Shown here one piece after another: positions 48,591 through 60,226 of a DNA stretch of 64,000 nucleotides. The stretch is from Rodentibacter sp. JRC1. Its GTDB lineage: Bacteria; Pseudomonadota; Gammaproteobacteria; Enterobacterales; Pasteurellaceae. The translations under genes were made by a program, and so were the position numbers. The notes below the pieces were generated by a model that saw only the letters and a list, made by a program, of their open reading frames with translations, was not told where the DNA came from and searched no databases. The stretch covers positions 992,001 to 1,056,000 of the forward strand of contig NZ_BPWA01000001.1 of assembly GCF_020521555.1 (NCBI RefSeq), written 5' to 3'. How positions within the stretch are numbered: position 1 is the stretch's first letter; each line of letters opens with the position of its first letter.

Positions 48591-51500
48591 TTACTCTTCG
48601 TCTAACTCGATATTTAAACCAAGTGAACGGATCTCTTTCATAATTACATTGAAAGATTCCGGCGTACCCGGATCCATGTGTTGGTTACCGCCTACGATGT
48701 TTTTATACATCTTCGTACGGCCGTTCACATCATCGGATTTAACGGTTAACATTTCTTGTAAGGTGTAAGCCGCACCGTATGCTTCAAGTGCCCATACCTC
48801 CATCTCACCGAAACGTTGACCACCGAATTGTGCTTTACCGCCCAATGGTTGTTGCGTTACAAGGCTATAAGAACCGGTTGAACGAGCATGCATTTTGTCA
48901 TCAACCAAGTGATTCAATTTGAGCATATACATATAACCTACGGTTACCGGACGCTCAAATTTTTCACCGGTACGACCATCATACAATGTGATCTGACCTG
49001 AAGTCGGCAAGCCGCCGAGTTTTAATAACTCTTTGATTTCCGCTTCAGCCGCACCGTCAAATACAGGTGTCGCTACCGGTAAACCTTTACGTAAATTTTC
49101 GGCTAAACGTAATACTTCTTCGTCAGTGAAGGTACTTAAATCCACTTTTTGCGAACCATTACCCAAATCATACGCTTTTTGAATATAGCTGCGTAATTTT
49201 TCCACTTCTTGTTTTTGTTTGAGCATCGCATTGATTTGATCACCAATACCTTTTGCCGCTAAACCTAAGTGGGTTTCGAGAATCTGACCGATATTCATAC
49301 GGGACGGTACGCCCAGTGGATTCAACACGATTTCAACCGGCTGACCGTTTTCATCGTATGGCATATCTTCAACCGGGTTGATTTTTGAAATAACACCTTT
49401 ATTACCATGACGGCCCGCCATTTTATCACCCGGTTGAATTTGGCGTTTCACCGCAAGGTAAACTTTCACCACTTTCAACACGCCCGGTGCAAGATCATCG
49501 CCTTTGATGATTTTCTTACGTTTCACTTCAAGTTTATGTTCAAACTCTTTACGAAGTTCTTCGTATTGCTCTGCAAGCTGCTCTAATTGGTTTTGTTTTT
49601 CTTCATCAGCAATGGTTTGTTCCAACCATTTAGTGCGATTCAATTTATCTAATTGCGCTGCATCCGCACCACCTGCGATAAGAAGATTGCGTACACGTGC
49701 GAATAAACCTGCTTCCAAGATTTCCAATTCATCAGAAAGGTCTTTCTTCGCTTCTTTTAATTGCATTTCTTCAATTTCTAACGCACGTTTGTCTTTTTCC
49801 ACGCCATCACGGGTAAATACTTGCACATCAATAACCGTACCGGTTACGCTATTTGGCACACGTAATGAAGAATCTTTCACATCAGATGCTTTTTCACCGA
49901 AAATTGCACGTAACAATTTTTCTTCCGGCGTTAATTGGGTTTCACCTTTAGGGGTCACTTTACCCACTAAGATGTCGCCGCCTTTCACTTCAGCACCTAC
50001 ATAAACAATACCGGATTCGTCCAATTTGCTTAATGCGGATTCACCAACGTTCGGAATATCTGCGGTAATTTCTTCCGCTCCCAATTTCGTATCACGAGCG
50101 ACACAAGAAAGCTCTTGAATGTGAATTGTTGTGAAGCGATCTTGTTGAACGACACGCTCAGACACTAACATTGAGTCTTCAAAGTTATAGCCGTTCCAAG
50201 GCATAAACGCGACACGAATATTTTGACCCAAGGCTAATTCACCTAAATCCGTTGACGGACCATCAGCCAATACTTCACCGCGATTAATCGGATCACCTAA
50301 ATTTACACAAGGGATTTGGTTGATACAGGTGTTTTGGTTAGAACGGGTGTATTTGATTAAATTATAAATATCAATACCCGCTTCACCGGCAATCGTTTCA
50401 TCTTCATTTACTTTGATAACAATACGTGAAGCATCAACATATTGCACCGTACCGCCACGTTTTGCAACAACCGCTACACCGGAGTCAAGGGCGATTGGTT
50501 TTTCCATGCCCGTACCCACTAACGGTTTATCCGCACGTAATGTCGGCACTGCTTGACGTTGCATGTTCGCACCCATTAAAGCACGGTTCGCATCATCGTG
50601 CTCAAGGAACGGAATTAATGCTGCCGCCACAGATACCACTTGCTGGGTTGAAACGTCCATATAGTGAATGTCTTCCGGTTTATATAAACCTGATTCACCA
50701 CGCTCACCACGTGCTGTGACAAAGGCATCGGTAAAGCGGTTGTTTTCGTCTAAATTTGAGTTTGCCTGCGCAATAATATAGTTTGCTTCATCAATTGCAG
50801 ATAAATATTCGATTTCTTCCGTAACTTGACCATTAATAACTTTACGATACGGCGTTTCTAAGAAACCGTAATCATTAGTACGCGCAAATGCAGAAAGTGA
50901 GTTGATCAAACCGATATTCGGACCCTCAGGGGTTTCAATCGGACACAAACGACCATAGTGGGTATTGTGTACGTCACGCACCTCAAAGCCGGCACGTTCA
51001 CGGGTTAAGCCGCCCGGACCCAATGCAGAAATACGACGTTTGTGCGTTACTTCAGATAACGGGTTGTTTTGATCCATAAATTGCGAAAGTTGTGAAGAGC
51101 CGAAGAACTCTTTTACTGCCGCAGAAATCGGTTTCGGGTTAATTAAGTCCTGTGGAGTAATCGCATCTAAATCGCCTAAAGATAAACGCTCTTTAACCGC
51201 TCTTTCCACACGAACCAAACCAATACGGAACTGGTTTTCCGCCATTTCACCCACAGAACGGATACGACGGTTACCTAAGTGGTCGATATCATCTACTTCA
51301 CCACGGCCGTTACGAATATCAATGAGCTTACGCATTACGCCGATGATATCTTCATTGCTTAAAATACCGCTACCCACACCTTCAGGAATACCTAAAGAGC
51401 GGTTAAACTTCATACGACCTACCGCTGATAAATCATAGCGTTCCGCAGAGAAGAATAAGTTATTGAATAAAGCTTCTGAAGATTCCGGTGTCGGCGGTTC

Positions 51501-52619
51501 ACCCGGACGCATCATACGGTAGATTTCGTATAAGGCACTGATTTTATCGTAAGTCGGATCAACACGTAATGTCTCGGAAATATACGGACCGTAGTCTAAA
51601 TCGTTAGTAAATAATGTTTCTATGATGTTGTAGCCGGCTTGTGCTAATTTTGCCAAAATTTCTAAAGAAATTTCACCATTAGCAGAACAGATGACTTCAC
51701 CGGATTCTAAATCCACATAATCTTTTGCTGCCACTTTGCCGACAATATATTCGGTCGGCACAACAACCTGAGTAACTTTATCTTTCTCTAACGCTTTGAT
51801 ATGACGTGCGGTAATACGACGACCGCGTTCAACATATACCTTACCGTTCGCTTCAATATCGAAAGAAGCGGTTTCACCACGTAAACGTTCCGGCACAAGC
51901 GCCATTAATAATTGATTATCGGCGATCTCAAAAGTAACTTTATCAAAGAATAAATTTAAAATTTCTTCTGTGGTATAACCTAATGCACGAAGAATAATCG
52001 TTGCCGGCAATTTACGACGACGGTCGATACGTGCGTATAAATTATCTTTCGGATCAAACTCGAAATCTAACCAAGAACCACGGTAAGGGATAATACGTGC
52101 GTTATAAAGCACTTTACCCGAAGAATGTGTTTTACCTTTATCGGAATCAAAAAATACGCCCGGACTACGGTGTAGCTGTGAAACGATAACACGCTCGGTA
52201 CCATTGATTACAAAAGTACCATTGTCAGTCATTAATGGGATTTCCCCCATATATACTTCATTCTCTTTAATATCTTTAACTGCGCGTGAAGATGATTCTT
52301 TATCATAGCTCACTAAACGTAATTTTACCCGTAAGCCTGCCGCATAAGTTGAACCTCGGATTTGACACTCCCGTACATCAAATTCAGGATCCTCTAAACG
52401 GTAATCGACATATTGTAATTCGGTATAGCCATTATTGCTAACAATTGGGAAGACTGAACGGAAAGCGGCTTCTAAACCTTGCTGACCTTCAGGATCTTTT
52501 TGAATAAATTTATCAAACGAATCTAATTGAATAGTTAATAAATAAGGTACATTTAAAACTTGCGGACGTTTGCCGAAGTCTTTACGAATTCGTTTTTTCT
52601 CAGAATAGGAGAGACCCAT
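48591..52619 (-). CDS. rpoB: RNA polymerase beta subunit
   Basis: 1342 aa from the ATG at 52619 ([16 protein letters not shown]), matching the H. influenzae start; the in-frame ATG at 52640 would add seven residues. The rifampicin-binding cluster [32 protein letters not shown] region looks wild type, with none of the usual resistance substitutions (S, H and S positions intact). The C-terminal [20 protein letters not shown] is present. Confidence 0.98.
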   Translation of the reverse strand: MGLSYSEKKRIRKDFGKRPQVLNVPYLLTIQLDSFDKFIQKDPEGQQGLEAAFRSVFPIVSNNGYTELQYVDYRLEDPEFDVRECQIRGSTYAAGLRVKLRLVSYDKESSSRAVKDIKENEVYMGEIPLMTDNGTFVINGTERVIVSQLHRSPGVFFDSDKGKTHSSGKVLYNARIIPYRGSWLDFEFDPKDNLYARIDRRRKLPATIILRALGYTTEEILNLFFDKVTFEIADNQLLMALVPERLRGETASFDIEANGKVYVERGRRITARHIKALEKDKVTQVVVPTEYIVGKVAAKDYVDLESGEVICSANGEISLEILAKLAQAGYNIIETLFTNDLDYGPYISETLRVDPTYDKISALYEIYRMMRPGEPPTPESSEALFNNLFFSAERYDLSAVGRMKFNRSLGIPEGVGSGILSNEDIIGVMRKLIDIRNGRGEVDDIDHLGNRRIRSVGEMAENQFRIGLVRVERAVKERLSLGDLDAITPQDLINPKPISAAVKEFFGSSQLSQFMDQNNPLSEVTHKRRISALGPGGLTRERAGFEVRDVHNTHYGRLCPIETPEGPNIGLINSLSAFARTNDYGFLETPYRKVINGQVTEEIEYLSAIDEANYIIAQANSNLDENNRFTDAFVTARGERGESGLYKPEDIHYMDVSTQQVVSVAAALIPFLEHDDANRALMGANMQRQAVPTLRADKPLVGTGMEKPIALDSGVAVVAKRGGTVQYVDASRIVIKVNEDETIAGEAGIDIYNLIKYTRSNQNTCINQIPCVNLGDPINRGEVLADGPSTDLGELALGQNIRVAFMPWNGYNFEDSMLVSERVVQQDRFTTIHIQELSCVARDTKLGAEEITADIPNVGESALSKLDESGIVYVGAEVKGGDILVGKVTPKGETQLTPEEKLLRAIFGEKASDVKDSSLRVPNSVTGTVIDVQVFTRDGVEKDKRALEIEEMQLKEAKKDLSDELEILEAGLFARVRNLLIAGGADAAQLDKLNRTKWLEQTIADEEKQNQLEQLAEQYEELRKEFEHKLEVKRKKIIKGDDLAPGVLKVVKVYLAVKRQIQPGDKMAGRHGNKGVISKINPVEDMPYDENGQPVEIVLNPLGVPSRMNIGQILETHLGLAAKGIGDQINAMLKQKQEVEKLRSYIQKAYDLGNGSQKVDLSTFTDEEVLRLAENLRKGLPVATPVFDGAAEAEIKELLKLGGLPTSGQITLYDGRTGEKFERPVTVGYMYMLKLNHLVDDKMHARSTGSYSLVTQQPLGGKAQFGGQRFGEMEVWALEAYGAAYTLQEMLTVKSDDVNGRTKMYKNIVGGNQHMDPGTPESFNVIMKEIRSLGLNIELDEE

Positions 52620-52842
52620 TGGTTGGTTTTCCTCTATCAATTTTAGTGAGACTGAGTTGATACAAGAAAAAGTGCGGTCATTTTTACTGACATTTTCTTA
52701 CATCAAAGTATGGACACCGTTTTCAGAAACCGCACTCTGAACCTTACTTCTGTAGTGGGTTACTCAAATTAAAACCTTTATTTATTCTTTAAATTTGAGT
52801 GGAAACAGATGCTATTAAACGGAAAATAATCACCTGTTTTTT

Positions 52843-52891
52843 TATGCTATTTTGATAGCACAAAATGGCTGATGGTAAACCACCAGCCATT
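52843..52891 (-). promoter_or_regulatory. tandem hairpins between rplL and rpoB (attenuator or processing site)
   Basis: AATGGCTG (52864) pairs with CAGCCATT (52884), and TGCTAT with ATAGCA (52845-52860), followed in the minus direction by a short T/A tract. They lie in the 306-bp rplL-rpoB spacer (52620-52925), where E. coli has a partial terminator and an RNase III site. They probably reduce rpoBC transcription relative to rplJL. Confidence 0.6.
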
Positions 52892-52925
52892 AAGCCTGAA
52901 GAACAGGACATAAGCGAATCAAAAA

Positions 52926-53297
52926 TTATTTGATTTCTACTTTCGCGCCTGCTTCTTCTAATTCTTTCTTAAGCGCTTCAGCTTCTTCTTTAGAAATGCC
53001 TTCTTTTAAGTTAGCCGGAGCAGATTCAACTAAGTCTTTAGCTTCTTTTAAGCCTAAACCGGTTGCACCACGTACTGCTTTGATTACTGCTACTTTGTTA
53101 GCACCTGCTTCAGCAAGAACTACGTCAAACTCAGTTTTCTCTTCTGCTGCCGCTGCCGCACCGCCTGCTGCCGGAGCTGCTGCTACTGCCGCTGCTGAAA
53201 CACCAAATTTTTCTTCCATTGCTGCGATTAATTCAACAATTTCAGTTACAGATTTAGAAGCAATCGCTTCAATGATTTGTTCGTTAGTTAATGACAT
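52926..53297 (-). CDS. rplL: 50S ribosomal protein L7/L12
   Basis: 123 aa from the ATG at 53297 ([12 protein letters not shown]). N-terminal dimerisation segment, Ala/Gly-rich hinge (about 36-52) and C-terminal domain [21 protein letters not shown] that binds translation factors. Two upstream in-frame start options (to 53306) lack family support. It lies 54 bp after rplJ. Confidence 0.97.
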   Translation of the reverse strand: MSLTNEQIIEAIASKSVTEIVELIAAMEEKFGVSAAAVAAAPAAGGAAAAAEEKTEFDVVLAEAGANKVAVIKAVRGATGLGLKEAKDLVESAPANLKEGISKEEAEALKKELEEAGAKVEIK

Positions 53298-53351
53298 AAC
53301 AATCAATTCCTAAAGTAAATAAAGTTAAATGAAGTAAGAAACGCTTAACAA

Positions 53352-53843
53352 TTAAGCCGCTTCTTGTAATTTGTCGCGTAATGCCGCAAAAGTGCGAACA
53401 AGTTTGCCTGCCGCAGCTTCTTTCATTGTGCCCATTAAACGTGCAATCGCTTCTTCGTAAGTTGGTAATGTTGCCAAGAATTCAACATCTTGGATTTTAC
53501 CTTCAAAGGCTGCACCTTTAATTTCAAACTTATCGTTTGCTTTAGCAAACTCTTTGAACAAACGTGCTGCTGCACCCGGATGTTCGTTAGAGAACGCGAT
53601 AAGTGTCGGACCTACAAACGTATCTTTTAAGCATTCGTAATCTGTGCCTTCAACTGCACGGCGTAATAAAGTATTACGAACCACGCGCATTGTCACACCT
53701 GATTCACGAGCTGCTTTACGTAACTCAGTCATTTTATCAACAGTTACACCGCGAGAATCTGCGATTACTGCTGAAAGTGCACCTTTGGCTGCTTCATTTA
53801 CTTCAGCAACAATTGCTTGTTTGTCTTGAAGATTTAATGCCAT
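53352..53843 (-). CDS. rplJ: 50S ribosomal protein L10
   Basis: 163 aa. The N-terminal [19 protein letters not shown] and [13 protein letters not shown] are L10 hallmarks; the C-terminal helix binds L7/L12 dimers. L10 with L7/L12 binds the upstream leader to repress its own mRNA. The ATG is preceded by CAGGAGC. Confidence 0.97.
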   Translation of the reverse strand: MALNLQDKQAIVAEVNEAAKGALSAVIADSRGVTVDKMTELRKAARESGVTMRVVRNTLLRRAVEGTDYECLKDTFVGPTLIAFSNEHPGAAARLFKEFAKANDKFEIKGAAFEGKIQDVEFLATLPTYEEAIARLMGTMKEAAAGKLVRTFAALRDKLQEAA

Positions 53844-53849
53844 TGGCTT

Positions 53850-54060
53850 TTAGCTCCTGAATACACTCCGATTTCTCGGAATTAATTTACCTAATACTAA
53901 GATTAGGGCGACTTCGGTGCCCAGAAGCAAGAAAAATTCTTATTCTGTACACCATCTACGTAGGATTATTAAGATATCCATCCCCTACGGTCTTGGACGG
54001 GGCTTGAATAGGTCAAGCACCAACCAGAAATTAGGTTATAGTCTATAAGCTATAACAAAG
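53850..54060 (-). promoter_or_regulatory. L10 leader, autoregulatory 5' UTR of rplJL-rpoBC
   Basis: About 215 bases of structured, gene-free sequence from the promoter to the rplJ start. It contains GC-rich arms around 53980-54010 and GGGCACCGAAGTCGCCC in the transcript sense. Its position and length match the known L10 leader. The structure was not folded here. Confidence 0.65.
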
Positions 54061-54067
54061 ACGCAGA

Positions 54068-54096
54068 ATTATAGAGTGAATCCATTTTCTTGTAAA
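54068..54096 (-). promoter_or_regulatory. strong sigma-70 promoter for rplJ
   Basis: In the transcribed sense: -35 TTTACA (54091-54096), exactly 17-bp spacer, -10 TATAAT (54068-54073). Transcription should start near 54061. Confidence 0.85.
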
Positions 54097-54135
54097 GCTA
54101 TTTGTCGGAAAAAGATCCAAAAACAATACCTTATA

Positions 54136-54525
54136 TTATTTTCTTACTGCGATGGCTTCGATTTCTAAACCGACATCTTTTGGTAAACGAGCCACTTCTA
54201 CGCAAGAACGAGCGGGGAAATTAGGGTGATTATTTTCTTTGAAGAAACGTTCATATTCTGCATTTACCGCCGCAAAATCACCTAAATCTTTCACAAAAAC
54301 CGTTGTTTTTACGATATCGGCAACCTTTAAACCGGCTTGCTCAACAATCGCTTTTACATTTTCCAAAGATTGGCGGGCTTGCGTGACAATATCAGCGGGC
54401 ACTTCACCGGTTGCAGGATTGACGGGAATTTGACCTGAAGTCAGCACCAAATTACCTAAATCCACCGCTTGAACATAAGGACCGATTGCCGCCGGGGCTT
54501 TTTCTGTATGAATAATTTTTGTCAT
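54136..54525 (-). CDS. ridA: RidA (YjgF) reactive intermediate deaminase
   Basis: 129 aa. Hydrolyses 2-aminoacrylate and related enamines/imines made by PLP enzymes. TSGQIPVNPATGEVP, NVKAIVEQAGL and the active-site Arg in PARSCVEVARLP are RidA-class motifs. AAGGAGAA lies before the ATG at 54525. It is separated from mlaA by a USS terminator. Confidence 0.94.
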   Translation of the reverse strand: MTKIIHTEKAPAAIGPYVQAVDLGNLVLTSGQIPVNPATGEVPADIVTQARQSLENVKAIVEQAGLKVADIVKTTVFVKDLGDFAAVNAEYERFFKENNHPNFPARSCVEVARLPKDVGLEIEAIAVRK

Positions 54526-54542
54526 TGTTTTCTCCTTCTTTG

Positions 54543-54572
54543 AAAAGTGCGGTCAAAATAACCGCACTTTTT
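54543..54572 (-). terminator. paired uptake-signal terminator after mlaA
   Basis: AAAAGTGCGGT and ACCGCACTTTTT form a perfect dyad with a 7-base loop directly after the mlaA stop. Confidence 0.8.
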
Positions 54573-54573
54573 A

Positions 54574-55317
54574 TTAGTCAATTTCTTTTAACACGTCATC
54601 GGAAAGCTCTTTTTGAGAACTTTCTGTTACTTTGCCGTCATTCACTTTAAATTCTAAGTTTTGGAAGTAAGCCTCACGGAATGTCACATAAGGATCTTGC
54701 GCTTGACGCAGTAATTCCGCATTATCCAAGTTCTTCGCACGGGAATCCACCGCTTGGACACCGTATTTTACTAATGACCACGGACCACCAACCCAATCCC
54801 AAAACGGATACATATAAGCTGCATCCACCACAGCACCGCTTAATTGGCGAGGGGTCGTTGCGTTATAAAGCGGCAATACCATATAAGCCCCGGCATCAAC
54901 GCCATAACTCCCCAATGTCTCACCAAACCCACGTTGCTCGTAAACTTGTAATTCTTTGCTCGCACTGGCGAAATCAAATAAACCACCGATACCGAATACG
55001 GTATTTATCCAAAAGCGGTTGAAATGCACAAATGCTTTTTTCGGCTCACCTTCAATCATACGGTTCACAAAACTTACCGGTTCGTCTAAGTTATTCGCTA
55101 CATTAGAAAGCCCCTTTGTTATCGGAGTCGGTACATAATCACGCCAACCTTTTGCCGCCGGTTCTAACACATAACGATCTACCACATTGTAATTGAAATT
55201 CCACATGGTACGATTAAACCCTTCCATCGGATCATTACGTTCACCATTTGATTTTGTTGCACAACCGGCTAATGTCATCACTCCTAAAAGTGCGGTCAAA
55301 ATTACCTGTTTTTTCAT
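54574..55317 (-). CDS. mlaA: outer-membrane lipoprotein MlaA (VacJ)
   Basis: Removes mislocalised phospholipids from the outer leaflet of the outer membrane and passes them to the Mla system. 247 aa; lipoprotein signal ending LAGC (Cys19); core RNDPMEGFNRTMWNFNYNV, EPVSFVNRMIEGEPKKAF and FGIGGLFDFA; VVDAAYMYPFW. The N-terminal family features are complete. No mlaBCDEF genes are in the window. Confidence 0.94.
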   Translation of the reverse strand: MKKQVILTALLGVMTLAGCATKSNGERNDPMEGFNRTMWNFNYNVVDRYVLEPAAKGWRDYVPTPITKGLSNVANNLDEPVSFVNRMIEGEPKKAFVHFNRFWINTVFGIGGLFDFASASKELQVYEQRGFGETLGSYGVDAGAYMVLPLYNATTPRQLSGAVVDAAYMYPFWDWVGGPWSLVKYGVQAVDSRAKNLDNAELLRQAQDPYVTFREAYFQNLEFKVNDGKVTESSQKELSDDVLKEID

Positions 55318-55361
55318 AAGTATCCCGTATAAACAATTGTGTATAAATAATAGATCAAAGC

Positions 55362-57704
55362 TTATAGACTATACGCCTTAATATAAGGTAGTTTACCTTT
55401 TTCAAGCATTTCCTGAATACCGCTTTGGTGATCATTGTTGCCTAAACCGCGCAACTCGAAAGTCACTCCGATACTATGATCATACACAATGTCGTCTTGT
55501 TTTTGATTTTGACGGCTGGTGACATAACGTCTTGCGCTAATACCAACAGCCCAACAACAACTGTTATATTGCACACCGATATATTGTTCCACCGGTTTTT
55601 TCAATGCTAAATCTTGATAGTATTTTCCGACAATCGCCCAATTATCCGACACTTCCCATGCGGCAACCACTCCCAATTGTTTAATATCTTGGTTGTAAGC
55701 ATTTAATGAACGACCTAAATTTTGGTCGATATAAGCCTGGCTTGCATAACGGTAATTCAACTGAATCAAATTATTTCTTGCCGGATTATATTCAATACCG
55801 GTATTTGCCAATGAGGTTTTCTTAAGCTGAGTATCATATTGATAACTTCCGCGCCAATTCCAATTATCATTGAGTTTCCAGTTAGATTCCAACGCCCAAG
55901 AGGAAGAAGAGCGCTGAGTGCTATTTGAAGGATTATTATCAATTCGGGAATCCGTTAAATAATAGATTTGCCCCGCAGATAAATTAAAACGCTCCGTTGA
56001 ATGTCTGTCATAAAAGCGTGTAGTCCCTCCCACTGTGACTTGATTTGCGGAAGAAATTCGGTCTAAACCGCTATAACGACGATCGCGAAACAAGGAATAA
56101 TAATCTTGTTGAACTAAGGCTGAATCATAACCAAAGCCTAAATAATCATTGGTTAATTTTGATCCGATACTGCTTTGATCGCGATATGGACGATACAAAT
56201 ATTGCACACGAGGTTCAAAAGTTTGAGTGTAGTTTTTTAAGAAGGTCGTATCACGCGCCAACACAGTTTGTAAATCAACTTTAAGCTGTGGAATAACGCG
56301 ATTGACCGTACGCTGAACATCCTCGGCTCCTACACCGTGACCTTTTTTCTGATGATAACGGGTCGCATAAAGTTTGGTTTCAATATTCAGGCTTCCGTAT
56401 TTATTTGACATTGAACTCGCCAAACTCGGTTCTAGGTGAAAACGCCATGCTGTCGGCATAAGACTACTGTCGTTATCAAAACGAACGGCTTGTGAGAACA
56501 ATTTAAAATCTAACCGACCATTTGCTAAATCATTTTTGTAATAATTAAAATCGATTTGCGGTAAAGCACGGTAAGGCCCCACCGAAACTTCATCAAAAAT
56601 TTGGAATTGGCGTGCCGAAATTGAGAAATTGTAATGAGGTTGATAGTACGCAATTTTGGCATATTGGTCAGCATAACCATCCGTACTATTTCCATAATCA
56701 GAGGTAAAATCCGTAAAATAACGCTTATCGCTTACACGGGTGTAATCCACATTAAAACGCCAATTTTGAAGGAAAGAAGAGCTATGATTCCAATAGAAAA
56801 GATGGCGTTTGCGATTATCGCCATAATATTCATCATAACGATCCCGTCCTAAATATTCACCGGCGATTTTGCCTTCACCGATGGGAGTTAAATAACGAAA
56901 TTCGCCGTTTAATTGCCAACCTCGGTGAGACATATATTTCGGCGTGATTGTCGCATCATAATTCGGCGCAATATTCCAATAAATCGGTTGGGCAAACCAA
57001 TAACCGTCACGGCTAGAACTCCCCGCACTTGGCATTAATAAACCGGAGCGGCGGCGATCACCGATTGGTAATTGCAAATAAGGAGTATAAAAAATCGGTA
57101 CACCAAGTACTTTGAAACGGGCATGCCACATTTCCGCATATTCTTCTTTTACATACTGACGAATTTCCGAAGCCTCTACCGCCCAAGCCTTATCCCCCGG
57201 CAAACAGGAAGTAAAAGTTGCATTTTTCATCACACGCATATCATTATGCAATGCAATATGCTGTGCTTTTCCTCGCCCCTGACGACCTACTAATTGATAA
57301 TCCGCCTCAGTCACATTACCGTCTTTGGAATCAAGATTAAAATCGGCACTTTGTCCCAACATATTGATTTGATCGTCTTTATAATCAAATCCTCCGTTTA
57401 CATAAGCAAAACGTTGAAGTGCCGTACCTTCACCGAGTTGTTTTACTTCCACTGAATCCGCTAACAAATGGCGATTGCCTTGTTTAAGATCCGCCTTTCC
57501 TTTGTAAATTGCGCTTGTCGGCTGATTGATTTCCGCCTCATCCGCTTCAATGTAAACCGGTAAATCGTTCTGATTACCGGATACCGCTTCACCGGAAAAT
57601 TTCGGCACGCCCGCTAAACATTGTAAACGCAAATCTGCAAAGCTCATTTGGCTATAAAGTGCGGTCAAAATAGAAAGCGAAATTAAAGTATATTTTTTAT
57701 TCAT
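55362..57704 (-). CDS. lptD: LPS-assembly protein LptD
   Basis: 780 aa outer-membrane beta-barrel that inserts lipo-oligosaccharide with LptE. Signal peptide of about 23 residues, N-terminal OstA/jellyroll domain (DLPVYIEADEAEINQPTSAIYKGK) and C-terminal 26-strand barrel. Cysteines near the N-terminus (LQCLAGV; FTSCLPG) and a CC pair at NSCCWAVG fit the inter-domain disulfides that DsbA helps make. Essential in most relatives. Confidence 0.94.
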   Translation of the reverse strand: MNKKYTLISLSILTALYSQMSFADLRLQCLAGVPKFSGEAVSGNQNDLPVYIEADEAEINQPTSAIYKGKADLKQGNRHLLADSVEVKQLGEGTALQRFAYVNGGFDYKDDQINMLGQSADFNLDSKDGNVTEADYQLVGRQGRGKAQHIALHNDMRVMKNATFTSCLPGDKAWAVEASEIRQYVKEEYAEMWHARFKVLGVPIFYTPYLQLPIGDRRRSGLLMPSAGSSSRDGYWFAQPIYWNIAPNYDATITPKYMSHRGWQLNGEFRYLTPIGEGKIAGEYLGRDRYDEYYGDNRKRHLFYWNHSSSFLQNWRFNVDYTRVSDKRYFTDFTSDYGNSTDGYADQYAKIAYYQPHYNFSISARQFQIFDEVSVGPYRALPQIDFNYYKNDLANGRLDFKLFSQAVRFDNDSSLMPTAWRFHLEPSLASSMSNKYGSLNIETKLYATRYHQKKGHGVGAEDVQRTVNRVIPQLKVDLQTVLARDTTFLKNYTQTFEPRVQYLYRPYRDQSSIGSKLTNDYLGFGYDSALVQQDYYSLFRDRRYSGLDRISSANQVTVGGTTRFYDRHSTERFNLSAGQIYYLTDSRIDNNPSNSTQRSSSSWALESNWKLNDNWNWRGSYQYDTQLKKTSLANTGIEYNPARNNLIQLNYRYASQAYIDQNLGRSLNAYNQDIKQLGVVAAWEVSDNWAIVGKYYQDLALKKPVEQYIGVQYNSCCWAVGISARRYVTSRQNQKQDDIVYDHSIGVTFELRGLGNNDHQSGIQEMLEKGKLPYIKAYSL

Positions 57705-57750
57705 AATTCAATTTTTTCATTGACGAAATTGGAGCGATTATACTGGAAGA

Positions 57751-59117
<1,367 letters not shown>

Positions 59118-59669
59118 TTATCCTTGTCTAAAAAGTTGGTTGGTGAGCAAATCCCGAATCTCGGAGGGATTTTCTGCATGACCGACCGCTTCATTCAATA
59201 CGGGGAAATTCTCGCCGAATTGCAACCGCACTTCCTCTGCCGTACGGCAAGGTGAAGCCCCTGTCAAATTCGCACTGGTGGAAGTAAGCGCAAAACCGGT
59301 TGCTTCACAAAGCGCTTTCACCGCAGAATGATGGCATAAACGCACCGCAATGCTATCGAATTTTCCGGTCAGAAAGTTTGGTACATCGGCTTTTGCCGGC
59401 ACAACCCAAGTTGTAGGGTTGGCGTACTCACCTTTTAATAAAGCAATATGTGCCTCATTTAAACGGGTAAAATCAATAAACGGCAAAAAATAAACCAAAC
59501 TTGGCGCAACCAAAATCAAGCCTTTTTCCATTGGTCGTTGTTTTAAATCAAGCAATTTTTTGACCGCACTTTCACTTAACGGATTGCAACCTAAACCGAA
59601 TACCGCTTCGGTTGGGTAAGCGACAACTTGATTTTGCAGCAAATATGTAGCGATTTGTTGTAAATTCAT
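59118..59669 (-). CDS. tsaC: threonylcarbamoyl-AMP synthase TsaC
   Basis: Makes threonylcarbamoyl-AMP from Thr, bicarbonate and ATP for t6A37 of ANN-decoding tRNAs. 183 aa with YrdC motifs: [31 protein letters not shown] and [14 protein letters not shown]. Normal length for the short TsaC (no Sua5 domain). It overlaps the zinc-finger gene by 4 bp. Confidence 0.95.
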   Translation of the reverse strand: MNLQQIATYLLQNQVVAYPTEAVFGLGCNPLSESAVKKLLDLKQRPMEKGLILVAPSLVYFLPFIDFTRLNEAHIALLKGEYANPTTWVVPAKADVPNFLTGKFDSIAVRLCHHSAVKALCEATGFALTSTSANLTGASPCRTAEEVRLQFGENFPVLNEAVGHAENPSEIRDLLTNQLFRQG

Positions 59670-60223
59670 TTGGAAATCTCAAAAATATGGCGACAAGTTT
59701 TTTTTGCACATTGCATAACCTTCCGTTCCTCATTCTCAGTTTTCACTAAAGCAAGGGGAAAATAGCATTTCGGGCAAGGGGATTCACAGGGTTTCGCCGG
59801 AAGAGAAAATTTACAATGGGGAAAATTATCACAACCGTAGAAGGTTTTTCCTTGTCGCCCACGGCGTGCGACTAAATTCCCCTTTTGACATTCCGGACAA
59901 GCCGTTTGCGCTTCCGTTTTCTGCTCTTCGTGTACGACAAAATCGCATTCCGGATAAGCACTGCAACCGATAAACATACCAAATGCGCCTTGTTTCAATT
60001 GCAAAACCGAGCCACATTGAGGACAAGTTTCGTTCAGTTCCTTCAATACTTTATTTTCCACACGCTGCAAGGGGCGTAAATAATCACATTGCGGATAGGC
60101 ACTGCAACCTAAAAACAGCCCTTTTTTGCCTTGTTTTATTTGCAAAATCGAACCGCATTGAGGGCAATATTGTTCTTGTTTTGTGTGCTGAAAAAGGGAT
60201 TGACTCATCTTATTAATATCCAC
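59666..60223 (-). CDS. topoisomerase-I-type zinc-finger protein (YrdD family)
   Basis: 185 aa made almost wholly of four zinc-finger units: [58 protein letters not shown] and [14 protein letters not shown], each followed by a second Cys pair. Fingers 1 and 2 are near-duplicates ([10 protein letters not shown] / [10 protein letters not shown]). These are like the C-terminal fingers of DNA topoisomerase I, without the enzyme. It lies between yheS and tsaC, as yrdD lies near tsaC in E. coli. Role unknown; nucleic-acid binding is likely. Confidence 0.85.
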   Translation of the reverse strand: MDINKMSQSLFQHTKQEQYCPQCGSILQIKQGKKGLFLGCSAYPQCDYLRPLQRVENKVLKELNETCPQCGSVLQLKQGAFGMFIGCSAYPECDFVVHEEQKTEAQTACPECQKGNLVARRGRQGKTFYGCDNFPHCKFSLPAKPCESPCPKCYFPLALVKTENEERKVMQCAKKTCRHIFEISK

Positions 60224-60226
60224 GTC

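Noticed and set aside
51020..51130. Possible rifampicin-resistance change in RpoB
   Set aside because: The cluster [20 protein letters not shown] has wild-type residues at the usual resistance positions; the I-to-V change is a common natural variant.
44400..52500. Many plus-strand frames of 70-170 codons opposite rpoC and rpoB
   Set aside because: High-GC-third-position shadow frames of the two long polymerase genes; none has family motifs.
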